In this document: positions 8,398-19,567 of the stretch, one piece after another
How the letters are laid out: every line of letters starts with the position of its first letter
Position numbering within the stretch: the stretch's first letter is position 1
Assembly (NCBI RefSeq): GCF_000350225.1
Contig: NW_005179057.1
Span: 106,285-170,284, forward strand
Direction: 5' to 3'
Length of the DNA: 64,000 nt
From: Chondrus crispus
Lineage: Eukaryota; Rhodophyta; Florideophyceae; Gigartinales; Gigartinaceae
Program-made: the position numbers and the translations under genes
The notes under the pieces: generated by a model
Told to the model about the DNA's origin: nothing
Database searches by the model: none
Seen by the model: only the letters and a program-made list of their open reading frames with translations

Positions 8398-11300
8398 TGG
8401 TACTCTTGTGGAGGGGTGGCAAAGAAGACGGCTCTCTGTCACATTTTGACGGGTCGAAGCCGGCCGACGTTCACAAGTTCTTCTTCGTCTTCGAGAATGT
8501 TGCCACCTCTGGCAAGTCGGACGAAGAAAGGGCATCTGAACTCCTTCGCTACCTGGAGGGAGATGCATTCGACTTCTTTTTATCAAGCCTTTGTCAAGAA
8601 CGGAGATATCAGTGCAGATGGCTCCGACTACCAGAAGGTCAAGAAGGCCTTGGTCGAGCGGTTCGCCCCGGTTGAATCACCTGAAGATGTGATTCGGGAT
8701 GCGATGGCCGCTCGCCTTTCTTTCGGGGATCTCAGTGGGTCCCTTCGAAACTCAGACCGTCTCTACGAGAAGGCCGGATTCAACGACGAAGCGAATTTTG
8801 GACTGCTTCGCAACGCCGTGATGGAACAGCTCGAGTTGGCCCAGTTTGCTATCTATCGAGGTGCGAAGACCTACAAGGCCCTATTCGATGCAATCATGGA
8901 CTTCTGGTCTGGTCGCTGCGCCTTTCAAGCGGCGGCGAACTCCTTGAGTAATTTGCGCTACCAGGGGTCAGAGAGCTCGCACGGTATGAATGAGCCGAGA
9001 GGGCAAGGTGGGTCAAAAAGGGTCATGATGCGTTCAAAAGCTCCCTCGTCTCCTCTCGAGACGAAGGTTGACGCTTTAGCAGATCGACTAGCCAATATTT
9101 TCCTTATTATCAAGAAGAATCAGTCGAGAGATGACGCAACAGCATTCCGCCCCGCCCACGATCGTACTTGTTCTTATTGCAAACGACCGGGTCATGGAGC
9201 TAATAGATGCGATTCGAATCCGCATAGGGACACGAAATGCCCTCGCTGCGGAAAATTTGGTCATTCAGAGACAAGCTGTTGGGCTAGAATTGGTCCACAG
9301 AGGGGAGATAGCAGTGCGTACCCTCCTAAGAAGACCCAGACGAATATTGCCGTGTCGGGTACACAGACGGGCTCCGCAGGAAACCAGGTGTGTGTTGTGA
9401 CGCACGACGACCTCCCTGCTGATGAGAAGTTAGTGGCATCAGTGAAGAAAAACGCCGATGGAGAGCCGGTGGCCAAGACGCGAAAGGATGGTGGCAGCGA
9501 GCCAATCCTGTCCCTTCTCAACCCGCGTAAGTACTGGACTCCGAACCACATGAGGAAACCTCCTAAGCCCGGCCGTCGAACAAGAAAGAAGAGAACAAGT
9601 AAGAAGAACGCCGTCCAAGAGCACTCGGGGAAGTACGATGTGGTTTCTTCCCTCGCGAACGCCCCCTCTGGTTTGACATTCGGTCAACTGATTCGAGGAG
9701 ATGGCGACGAGGCTAAGAAAGAGATCCGTCGTTTGTTCAACAGTCGCCCTAGAAGCCCCGTAGCTGCTTCGATCGGTACTTTGCCGAAACGTCTGAAAGT
9801 AGTTTCGGTACAAGTCTACGGGACACAAATGAGAGCGTTGTTAGACTCAGGAGCTATCCCTAATGTGATGAATGCGTCTGTGGCATCGAAGCTCTCTCTG
9901 TCTGCAAAGCCGACCTCGACGAAGATTACGGTCGCCAATGGACAAAAGACAACCTGCTTAGGTTCCATCGAGGAAGTTCCTGTCACGTTCAATGGAGCTG
10001 TTACTTCACTCAACTTCTTGGTTGTTGAAGGATCCCCAGTTGATATCTTAATCGGGTATCTAACTCTCGAAGAATTTCAAGCCTGCATCGATCTAGGTCA
10101 CCAGTCTGTTAGTATGTTGATCGGAAACAAAACCGTGAAAATGAGTCTGGAGTTTGATCAAGTACGTCCTATCGTCGCGGATTCGGAGACTGATAGTGAG
10201 GACTTCACTTCTGATGTCGAGTCGTTCGCCTCAGAAAACTCGTCGGAAGAAGAGACTTATGTTGTCGCCATTCTCGGCGATGAACCTTTCGAGCAAGACT
10301 TAACTCTGGACGGAGCGACCGGAGAAGATGAGGAAGTAGAATCACCTGATTCGAATGTCATCAACAAGGCCGTGAAATTGCTTCGGGAAAAACTTGTGCA
10401 TCTTGACAATGAAGCTCAAGCAGTCATCGAGACCGCCCTGATGGATAAGAGTATCGTTGCTACATCCCTTGACGATCTTCGGCCTGCTGAAGTCCCAATC
10501 AAGCACCATTTCGAGTTAGATGATACTAATCAGATCTATCACTCGGCGAGGAGAATGGCTCCCTTGCATAACGAAATCGTTCGGAAAGAGCTGGACAAAA
10601 TGCTGGAAGCAGGAATCATCACGCCTTCCAGCGCCGCATGGTCCTTTCCGGTCGTCATCGTATCCAAAAAAGATGGGAATCCACGCTTCTGTGTTGATTA
10701 CCGTTCTCTGAACCAGAAGATGAAAGCAGACAGATGGCCTTTGCCGAAAATAGAAGAGATATTTGATGACTTGGAAGGAAGTGCGTACTTCACTTCTCTG
10801 GATTTGTTCAGTGGTTACTGGCAAATTCGGATGGCACAACAATGCAAAGAAATGAATACTTTCGTCTGTCGCTACGGGACGTATAAGTTCGAAGTCATGC
10901 CCTTTGGATTGATGAATGCGCCTTCGACATTTCAGAGAATGATGGATACAATCTTTCGGGGAGTGCCGTTTGTGCGTGTGTACCTCGATGACGTTGTGGT
11001 GTTCTCTAAGACTATAGAAGAACATCTTCGCCACCTGCAGCATGTATTTGATGTGCTTGACGAGGCTGGTCTTAAGCTTAAGCCGACAAAGTGTAGCTTC
11101 GCCCAGGCGAAGATCAAGTTGCTCGGTCATGTTGTAGACAAAGGCGGGATTGCCGTTGACCCGAGCAAGGTCAAAGTGATTCGGAATGCACCGATCCCGA
11201 CCACTACGACTGAACTTAGGAGCTTTCTCGGGTTAGCAAGCTAATACCGTCGTTTCATCTGCAAGTTTGCAGACATTGCTGCGGTACTCCATGCGGCTAC

Positions 11301-12126
11301 ATCCGGAAACGGCAGATTGAAATGGAAGGGAGAAATGCAAGAAGCCTTTGATGAACTACGCATAAAGTTAACTTCTCCGCCAGTCTTGGCTTACCCAGAA
11401 TTCGAGAAGCCCTTCGTCGTTGAGACGGATGCGTCATCGGTCTCCGTCGGGGCTGTGTTGGCTCAAAAGAAGGAAGATGGGAAAATACACCCCATCCAGT
11501 ACGCAAGCCGTACTATGAATACATCTGAGCGCAAGTACTCCGCTTGTGAGCGTGAGGCGCTTGCGGTCATCTTTGCTTTGAAGAAATTTCGTGTTTACGT
11601 GCTTTCGTCTACACCTTTCAAGTTGATTACTGATCACCAGGCTCTTAGTTACGCCTTTCGCAAGAAAGAAATCTACGGTCGTTTGGCTCGTTGGCTAGAC
11701 TCCTTAGCCGAGTACGACTTCACCGTGGAATATCGTCGTGGATCCGCAAATAGTGCAGCTGACTACCTTTCTCGCATTCAGCCCAAGAACGGCGACAACC
11801 CAACTTGCCAGGAAGAGGGAGACCTTGCCCTCGCTATCACGACCCCGATCTACTCTCCAGAAGATCTAGAAGAGTCTTGCCAAGATATCATGTCCTATCT
11901 GCAAGGTGAAACACCGGTTGGGTTGGATGATTACAGGAAGTCTCGCATGAAGAATAATGCGAAGAACTTTCTTGTCTGGGAGTCGAAGTTGCTCCGCCGC
12001 ACCATTCGTGGCCTTCGTGTTGTTGCCCCAATTTCCGATCGCGAAAAGATACTGAAGGGTTTCCATGACGACATTGGTCATTGGGACTTGAAGACCACTC
12101 GTCAATTTGTCACGGAAAGGTATTGG
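8397..12126 (+). pseudogene. Element 1 gag-pol polyprotein, interrupted
   Basis: Gag starts at ATG 8397, whose A is the last LTR base and whose TG opens the primer-binding site. A run of five T near 8577-8581 breaks the frame; four T would join it to the main frame (to 11244). Gag ends with two CX2CX4HX4C zinc knuckles (9166-9213, 9236-9282). Then come a protease with LLDSGA (about 9840-9855), an acidic linker, reverse transcriptase with YLDD at 10981, a TAA at 11242-11244 where the family has Tyr-Tyr (LAS-YYRRF), RNase H with ETDAS (11420) and the His-His start of the integrase zinc finger (about 12060-12120). After ERYW (12126) homology stops where the antisense insert begins, so the integrase core is missing. 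Not autonomous. Confidence 0.9.
8398..8415 (+). other. Element 1 primer-binding site
   Basis: TGGTACTCTTGTGGAGGG directly abuts the LTR, as expected for priming by a tRNA ending in CCA. The identical 18 bases occur at 16801-16818 in Element 2. The tRNA identity was not worked out. Confidence 0.85.
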
Positions 12127-12615
12127 GACCGATCCGAAGGTATGCTCGAGAACTACTTCCTCTCGTTTGAGATGCTTGTTGGCATCTCTCAGACCACGAA
12201 TACGTCGTGGAAGACTCCCCTGCTGCACGAACGACTTCGCATTCTCCTTGAAGTGCTCCCAATACGAATCGGCGAGCTGTCGCGCGCCGAGAACACATAA
12301 CGAGTTGCAAACGGCAGCTGGGATGCATAGATCAGTTCGATCTTGATAGGGAGTAGCACCAAGGTTGTGGATATGGAAAGAAGACGCCAAAGAGCTCTCT
12401 GAGCGGGCACCGGAAGTGGACATTGCCAACCAGCGCCCTGGATACTTCTGGCACCACTCATCAATGAGAAGGTAAGCTGACACGCGGTCTCTGCCGTTCG
12501 TGTAGAACTTGTCGTTCTGGATCTGGTGGCCCGAAGATTTGTTCCCACCACAGACTTTTAGGGTATACAGCAGAATGGGGTGCTTCGACTTATCGCATTA
12601 GTCAATGGCGACGTA
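12127..12615 (-). pseudogene. H3-tail ORF, C-terminal half (continues from 27403)
   Basis: Minus-strand frame that becomes continuous with 27838-27403 when Element 2 and one ACGTA duplicate are removed: LANKYV joins AID. A TAA (12598-12600) follows almost at once. The frame then stays open through NDKFYTNGRDR, LIDEWCQKYPGRW, DLCIPAAVCNSLCVLG and REEVVLEHTFGS to the junction with Element 1 integrase near 12127. I do not recognise the family. The conserved-looking Cys/His segment (HIHNLG, DLCIPAAV) might be a cysteine-protease-type core, but that is a guess. It has been cut or fused at its 3' end. Confidence 0.45.
12611..12615. repeat. target-site duplication ACGTA of Element 2 (left)
   Basis: ACGTA precedes the LTR at 12616 and is repeated at 27403-27407 after the 3' LTR. 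Removing Element 2 restores an open frame across the site apart from one TAA. Confidence 0.95.
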
Positions 12616-12984
12616 TGTGGTACAATTGCCAAGTGGCGCTACTGCACTAGGCGGGCGCCAGAGGCCTCGCCAAGTACAGTAGTAAGATGTTAACCGATAC
12701 GGTGCATACGTGGCCAGCACGTGTAGATGTGGCCACGTGGGAGTCCACGTGTAGTTAGTGGCACCAGCTAGTGCAGGTGTACACGTGGTGCGCGACCGGT
12801 CGGTGGGTTAGTACAGTAGTCATTTTTAGTTACCGTAAGCTACAGTAAGCTGGCTACAGTATGTACAGCTACTGTAGTCCGTCCCGTGCCACCGCCCTAC
12901 TAGGGGGTATAAGATAGGGGGGCACCGGGCTGGAGGTAAACCGAGGCAAGCACGCCTCCCCTTACTTCCTACCCTAGTCCTTTA
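12616..12984 (+). repeat. Element 2 5' LTR, left part
   Basis: Matches 26803-27171 with three differences and no indels. TATAAG at 12908 is a probable promoter. Four TACAGTA/TACTGTA motifs occur at 12805-12880. The match ends at CCTTTA, where copia Element 3 begins. Confidence 0.95.
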
Positions 12985-14742
12985 TTGCGTTGGGGGGAGG
13001 TAGCTTTGTTAATGTAGTTTTGCCGATGTCTGCAGATGGGTTATCTGCTTCTTTGGGTGTGGTTGGAGCTTGGTTGTTCGCGAGAAATGTTGGAGAGACG
13101 TGTGAGGCGGACAAAGCCGGAGATACATGGCTTTCAGTATCATCCACCCCCCTGTCCGGTGAGTCATCGTCTGCCCTTATGGCGTGCATTGCTTCTGCAT
13201 GCCCTGTGGGTGCATCGATGTCGTCGAGTGCGAGCTCGTCTTCTAGAGGTAGTGCCATGAGCTCCTGAGTGAGCGTGCTGTTTGGTGCGACACGTACGTC
13301 CTCGTAAGCTACACGCATTGGTGGTCCTTTCATCGAACGGCGTGCAAGGACACGATGTTCTTGTGCGTCCACTACAGTTGCTTTTACCAAACCTTTTTGC
13401 TTTGCTTGGCTTGAGGTCTCGTAGTAGACCCAAATGGGATCCCCTGCTTTGAGAACGTCGCGTTGTAGGTGATTCGGGTTCTTGCTATGTAGCAGCGTTT
13501 GCAAGGCACGAGTCGCCGCTTGCTCTTTGTGCGCTTTGAGCAGCTCGGGTGTGATGCGTGAACTTTGGATACCGAGGAGCGACGGCGTGTATCCTTTTGT
13601 AAGCTGAAACGAGCTTAGTTTTCGCGACCCCGAGAACATGTTAGATAGAAATACAGCTCGAGCTATGATGGTGTCGGCGTTTGCATTCGTGATTTCACTG
13701 TCCAGGCGCTGGATGATGGCCTTAATTGTCCTGTTCTTTCGCTCGACAGCACCCAATTTGTTGTGTCGACGTGCTGGGCGCGGCCTGTATTGTATGTTAT
13801 GTTGCTTGAGGAATTGATGGAATTCGGGTTTGTCGTACGCATCATCGGCTGAAAGGGCGCCAGGTGCTCCGTGTGCGTAAATCCAGTCGCATTCGACGCT
13901 CTGTTTCATTGTGGCGATGTTTTGCCGATCCACAATCTTCATCTCCGACCATGCAGTGCCCCTGTCTTTCATATTTATGAGAGTATGTTTTGCACCCCTT
14001 AATTTACAGTGCATGAAGTCGATTTGTACCTCGAGATTGAAAGCTGCGTTGACATAGGTGAGAGAAATTTTGCGGATACTCGCTGGTCTGCCATTCTTGG
14101 CACAGACTTCGCACTCCCTGTCGACTATGTCAATTGCTCTGGAAAGGTCGCCATTCAAGATGCCGGCAGTTCGACACATGCTTTTTATCTCACCAGCCGG
14201 AGCGTGTGTAAACCGATGAAGTTTCTTTGATAATGCAAGGGGTTTGCGAGTGCCGAGTGTGTTGATGTTGGCCATGACTGTAGTTACCGACGAACGGGCG
14301 TGTGGTATGATTTCAATCCGTAGTCGCTGCGTGCGGCTGCTGGCATCTTCGCAGCTCACATACGTGAACAGTGACAAGGTTCGGGTGTCGGTAGGTCGCT
14401 GGAGTTCCATGTGCCTGGGCTCTTCGGTGTTGATTATGTTTGCGAATTGCGTAACGTCGAGTCCAACGATGAGGGGTGAATCTCCTCTCACCAGATCAAA
14501 GTTTAGCGCTATTGGATGTCCATAGATATCCATTACGGTCAGCGTCCAAGATGCCAGTATGGGGCGCGCGTCGTGGCAGTCTTGGCCCCATCCGTGTTCG
14601 TAGTTCTCGCGGGGTGGGTCTAATGACAACTGGATACCGAGTAGGTCACAGATGGCAGCTGCGTTGTTGATACCTCCGGTGGAGGTCGGGGCTCCTTCAT
14701 CAATGATGGGGTTAGGATCTGTTCGGAGCGCAACGGATCCTT
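12974..14742 (-). CDS. copia Element 3 protease-integrase (pol), truncated
   Basis: The frame is -1 relative to gag and overlaps its end at the AAATATTTTCAGTAA region (14743). It begins with a protease core (PIIDEGAPTS, an unusual D-E-G-A active site) and VRGDSPLIVGLDV. Next come a His/Cys zinc-binding segment (HRFTH ... CEVCAKNG), then integrase with VQIDF (D), SADDAY (D) and LGAVERKNR (E), and a basic C-terminal region. The frame leaves the element at the truncation point and stops inside the Element 2 LTR at 12974-12976, so the final Lys-Asp are borrowed residues. Reverse transcriptase should follow in an intact element and is absent. Confidence 0.85.
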
Positions 14743-16565
14743 TTACTGAAAATATTTATCCCCATTTCCTGAAGGAGTCCTATCGCTTTCGAAACTACCC
14801 TGCTTTTCCGACCATTGCTTGTGAAACGGGTGATTTTCGCAAATGAAGTCACCTTTCCAATGCCCTTTCTTTTTGCACGCGATGCATATGCTGTCCTTCT
14901 TTTTTCCAGTGCCCGGAGGGATGTATGCTTTCTTGCGCTGCGGTTGCTCTGCGCTGTTATCTGTTTCCTTACGCTTCATCATCATCGACCCACGCTTGAT
15001 TACGTCCTGATCCGTTTTTGCTTTGAGATTAGATGCCGACGCACCAGCCGAGATGATGTCTTCGTCCGCTTTAATATCACATATGGCGTCAACTGCATCA
15101 TCAAGTGTGATGGAGAGAACGGATCTTTCATCATGGTTGAATGCAGTCCACGTCTTGCGTGCATTTTCCACTGTGATATTCGTCGTTTCGATCAGCGTCA
15201 TTGTTTGTGCCAGCAATTGATGCGTTTGGAAGGTATGCACAGTTGGTGCTGTCGTGATTGCAGATTCCCAAGCGGACACTGCTTCCGAGGCTTCCGCGCA
15301 TTTCCCGAGCAATGCGGTGAGCTTGCTGACCGGAAGAGTGACTGTGGCCGTTTTTGGTGTATCACTCTTGCCTGCCGACTTCGTGACCAATTGAGTCACA
15401 ATATTGTTGAATGTAGAAGATGGCAGCTTGGCATTCTCGAGCAGAAGGACGGCGAAATTTTGGCTTTCTTGCTCTCCGTCCGTTGAGCAACACATATTAA
15501 GATACTGCTTTGCTAGGCCTTGAAATTTTCGCGCAAACGCATGCGGCTTCTCCGTATTGACCCTTACACATTTGTGAATGTCTTGTGAGATTCTTACCAA
15601 GCGACGTATTCCATCCGTAGGAGTGTCTTTGGCCACAAGGTTCACGATTTCATCCACACGTTTGAATTGCGTCTTTGCGATAGCATTGACGCTATCTTCT
15701 TCTATTTCGTCCTCCATAGTGAGAGATGTCAGACAGCGCTGCATTGAATTGTCCACTATATTCCTCTGGTCGCGTTCCAACGAGAAGTATAATGTCAGAG
15801 CGAGCGCATTCAACATCCCTTTCGCGCGGTTGTCTCCACCCTTGGCGTAGAGCTTGACCAACTGTGCCCAGGTCTTGACGTCCACTCTCCACTGATATTT
15901 GTCCGTTTCGCATGTTAGCTTTGGCGGGGTCAGATAGGATACGTGCGCAGTAATAGAGGCTGGGCCCATAACTAAAGATTCCCCGGACATAGGGAGCTGA
16001 TTCGGGACACAGTAGTGGTTTGGGGAGCTCAAGGATGGTTTTGACGAAGGGAAAGCGGTGGCACGTTTGTTCAGCACAAGTGCTGGCTCTTCGCTGCTTC
16101 TCTTCTTTTGTTATCGCTGCATCTATCATGCTTAAGTACGTATCGCATCGCCCCTATCGCCTACACTCTGCATTGCGCTCTGTCGCTTTTGCATTACGCC
16201 GTCTCGCTGCAGTGCTCTTCGTCCATGCTGCGTTGCATGTCGCTGGATGCTTTGGTTCGTATCTTATCGCTGTGCTGCGCAATGCATTCTCGCATTCAGG
16301 TCATCTCATCCCGCCTGATGAGCTTTGTTTGCTTGTAAACTTACGCTCCTTGCTTACCGCCATTGCTGAATATTCTTCAGTATTTCAGCATTCATATTTG
16401 CCGCGCTCCTTCGTTTCTTGCGTCGCGTCCGTTCCGCTCGCAGTGTTCCCTCCACTTCCTTTGTCCGATTTGCTGCATCTCGCCGTCGCATAATTGCTGA
16501 AGGTTTAGTGACGTATTGCTAACTAGATCCGATTTTAATGATCTAATCCATTTGCATTTCCACAA
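12985..16565 (-). mobile_element. Ty1/copia Element 3, 3'-truncated, inserted in the Element 2 LTR
   Basis: Minus-strand element with gag, protease and integrase but no reverse transcriptase, RNase H or 3' LTR. Its 5' end TGTGGAAATG lies at 16563-16554 and abuts ACCGTACGG of the host LTR. The truncated end TTGCGTTGG starts directly after CCTTTA. The host LTR loses no base, and at most a single A is duplicated instead of the 5 bp expected from integrase. The 480 bp between 16078 and 16563 should contain its 5' LTR and leader; the LTR end was not located. Confidence 0.85.
14743..16077 (-). CDS. copia Element 3 gag
   Basis: 444-residue frame ending in a zinc knuckle variant: CIACKKKGHWKGDFIC has six residues between His and the last Cys instead of four. 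The middle part resembles copia gag polyproteins in length and helical character, with no other named motif. The stop TAA overlaps the -1 pol frame, so gag-pol would need a -1 frameshift. The likely start is one of the Met residues near 15990-16077; the exact start is not decided by the sequence. Confidence 0.75.
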   Translation of the reverse strand: MLNKRATAFPSSKPSLSSPNHYCVPNQLPMSGESLVMGPASITAHVSYLTPPKLTCETDKYQWRVDVKTWAQLVKLYAKGGDNRAKGMLNALALTLYFSLERDQRNIVDNSMQRCLTSLTMEDEIEEDSVNAIAKTQFKRVDEIVNLVAKDTPTDGIRRLVRISQDIHKCVRVNTEKPHAFARKFQGLAKQYLNMCCSTDGEQESQNFAVLLLENAKLPSSTFNNIVTQLVTKSAGKSDTPKTATVTLPVSKLTALLGKCAEASEAVSAWESAITTAPTVHTFQTHQLLAQTMTLIETTNITVENARKTWTAFNHDERSVLSITLDDAVDAICDIKADEDIISAGASASNLKAKTDQDVIKRGSMMMKRKETDNSAEQPQRKKAYIPPGTGKKKDSICIACKKKGHWKGDFICENHPFHKQWSEKQGSFESDRTPSGNGDKYFQ

Positions 16566-16796
16566 CCGTACGGTTAAGTAAGTCCCGCAGGTTTCCAGCT
16601 CGCCACCAGTCGTACTGCTCTACACCCCAGTACGACTGCGCGTGTCCAGTGCGGTGTACCTCCCTTGTCCTGTGCTTCCTACCGTTCCGGATTATTCTAC
16701 CTGACGCTCCAGTGTAGCGGTCCCCCAAGCTCCCTCATTTTAGGTACAGCCTGTCCTTTTCCGTTTACGGTTTAGCGTCCCTACGGTTGTACCACA
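16566..16796 (+). repeat. Element 2 5' LTR, right part
   Basis: Matches 27172-27402 at equal length (231 bp) with one difference and ends TTGTACCACA. Four T (16797-16800) separate it from the primer-binding site. Confidence 0.95.
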
Positions 16797-16800
16797 TTTT

Positions 16801-16818
16801 TGGTACTCTTGTGGAGGG
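16801..16818 (+). other. Element 2 primer-binding site
   Basis: TGGTACTCTTGTGGAGGG, identical over 18 bases to the site of Element 1 although the LTRs and coding regions are unrelated at sequence level. Unlike Element 1 it is offset four bases from the LTR. Confidence 0.85.
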
Positions 16819-16931
16819 CCGCCTGGGGTTTCTAGACCCTCACCGTCGAGCTTAGGAAAGAAGACATCCGATTCGGTACGTGGACAAGTTGAAAAACACG
16901 TATCAACCCCCGGTTCAAGCAAGAAGTCAAG

Positions 16932-19394
16932 ATGAATCCGACCGGAACCCCTGCGGAAGACTGCGGTTCGGGACGGGGCAGTACTCGCTCCGGCTCAGCC
17001 CGGGCGAGTACGCGCAGCGGACCACCCGGGTCCGTGCGCCCCCGTGTCGAAAACCCGGAGTCACTGCTACGGGTGACAGCCGGTACAGGGCAGAACCCAA
17101 CCAATACGGAGGTGACGGCCCCTGGGGCCGTCCCGGCCCTCGCTGGTCGAGCGGGTACCGAACACCGCTCCCAGTGGGCATTAAATACCCTCTGGCCGCG
17201 CATGCAGACGTGGCTGGAGGAAGCTCTCGTTAAAGAGGTTCCTCGCCACGTCGAGGGTGCGATTAACCGAACGGTTTCGCCGCTTGTTGACGAACAAGTC
17301 CGGGCCGTCGTCACGCCCGTCATCGACGACGTCGTGGGTGCCCTCGTAGAGCGTGAGCTCCGAGAGGCACTCGACCCTGGAGATCATCTTACACCGTTGG
17401 GGCTGAGCCTCCAGACAGCTATCAACATAGCTGTCGAGGCTCGCCTCGCCAACTTCAATCCGAACGGTACTGCAGCTGAGGCACCTCAACCTCCTACAAC
17501 CGCTACGGCACCTCTCAAATTAATAAGAACCGGAACGGGAGATACAAGACCAACACAGGTATATATGGCCCCTCACCCGGAGGCGGGCCCTCACCCGGAG
17601 GACCCACCTATATACCTGCCCGAACTTCAGGGTTTTACACGGGGTCCGACAGACAAGGACCCCGCGACCTATGACCGATACGGAAGACACCCTCGCCATG
17701 AGACAGAAAATCTGACGAGGTATGGCGAGACAGAAAATCGCTCGTATTTCCGTTACGGTCCCAAGTCCCGACGCACAAGGCGCGGGCCATTACCGGAGGA
17801 AGAGGAGGAGTACTCCGAAGAAGAACCGTACGGTGACAGAAAAGCTGTCCGGCAAGATTACCGTCGCTATAGGTCTCGGGCTGGAGCCCGTCGTCGAGGA
17901 GGTGATTTTCCCTCCGACGGAAGCTCGCCTGATTCGACCAGCGACGAAGGTCGGCGCCACCCGGGCAGCCGGCGAGACCGTAGCCACCGACGCAAGTGGT
18001 CCGGCTCAGAGGGCTACAGTACAGACCCCGAGCCGCACGACCAGGGGCGCCGACCGGGTAGAAGTCGTCGGACTACCGAACGGTCAGCCCCCACCAAGAG
18101 GGTCGATGTGATTAAACCGCTTAATGATTTATTCACCAAAGCGGTTAATTACAAGACCTACCGGTTGGAACGTCGCAGCGCCCGGTATAATTCCGAGGTC
18201 GCGCGGCATATCAGCCGTATCCGCAAGAAGCTGGACGTGCAGATGAAATCTCACACGTTCAGTGGACAAGATCCGATAGCGGTATTGGGCTTCCTTGCCC
18301 GGTTTAAGATGGCTTGCGACCATAATGGGGTAAGCCAGGGAGCTGCCGTATGGTGCTTCCAATTCTACTTAACCGGACAGGCGCATGCTTTACTGCAGTC
18401 CCGCCTTATGGGTAATACCATGGCGGTGGACGCCGAGCAACGCGACATGCTCGAGAGTTACGAGGAGGTAGTCAATTTCCTTTTACGGACCTACGCTACC
18501 GACGAAACTATCGCCGAGGCCTACACCGAAGTGGTTTCCTTCCGTCAGAGTTCTAACATGACGGAAGAAGCCTACAGAAATCAGCTGTGGGACAAGGCCC
18601 TCCGATGCGGTACTGTCTTCTCAGACCGTCGGCTCAAGTCGCTGTACGTCGAGGGGTTGCTCCCAGCGACGTGCGCGCAAGTGCGAAATTAGCTAGCGAC
18701 ACACGCCACGGTAGACTACCAGGCGGTCGCTAGGTACGCACAAGCCATCGGGGAGACACACCGTTCGGCAAGGCGGCACTTATTGCCATCGAACGTCGCG
18801 TCCCGTGACGCTACAGGCAAGATTGCCTTTAACCGCTCGGCAAGAAAGACTCCGGTGTTATCCGTCGAGTCCTCGTCGGAGGCCGCCTATACAGGCGCCT
18901 CACCCAACGCAGAAGGAATATTGGCAATGACGAGCCCCACAGTACACGCAAGTACCGTGAGCTCGCTGCCAACAAGTTTCCATCCTTCTCCGGTACCGTC
19001 AGTGGGAGGGGTTGTAGCCCCAACGTCCACTGCAGCCGGTTATGGCCGCCGCTACGGAAGCCGGGACCAACGCGCAAGGTGGGGACCGCCTCCGTGCCGG
19101 TTCTGTCTGGACCCCACTCACCGACAGGAAAGCTGCCCTATTGTCGCGGACGCCTCGCTGCGAGCCCAGCTCCTAGCAGCGAGGGAAGCGAACTATCAAA
19201 AGTTACGCACCCGACAGGGGCTCCGCCCTGGGTCTCCATTCAGTCGTCCACAGGGACCGGTGTGGCGAGGAAATCCCTCATCTCAAACCACGCCGGTCAA
19301 CCTGGTGGACGAGAGGGTCGACAAGGCGGAGAAGCTGGTCGCTGAGGAGGAGGAGGATCTCCAACTCACGGGGGAAGACAGGGAGGACGCGTAG
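16932..19394 (+). CDS. Element 2 gag polyprotein (in-frame TAG at 18690)
   Basis: Long leader region rich in Arg, Gly and Pro (about residues 1-400), then a capsid-like helical domain (about 18110-18690). A TAG at 18690-18692 follows VRN; the same frame continues at once with LATHATVDYQAV and reaches a CX2CX4HX4C zinc knuckle (19091-19139), ending at 19394 after an acidic stretch. The TAG may be a lesion or a read-through site. The pol frame overlaps the 3' end in the -1 register (from about 19350), so gag-pol expression likely uses a -1 shift. Confidence 0.85.
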
Positions 19395-19567
19395 AGGCGA
19401 CGTCGTCAAAACTCCCTGTCTGCCTCACCCCGGAGGATCCTTCCCCCTCAACTCAGGCAGCAGAGCCGAACCGAACGGAAGACGCGCCGACCGAAGCGGA
19501 ACCTATTTGCTTCTTCAAGAGGCAGAACTATAAGGTTTCCGCTACGGTAGGGCTGCGACAAGCGAAT

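Noticed and set aside
11866..12126. Continuation of the minus-strand H3-tail frame past 12127
   Set aside because: Here the plus strand encodes the Element 1 RNase H/integrase start, so the minus reading is antisense shadow.
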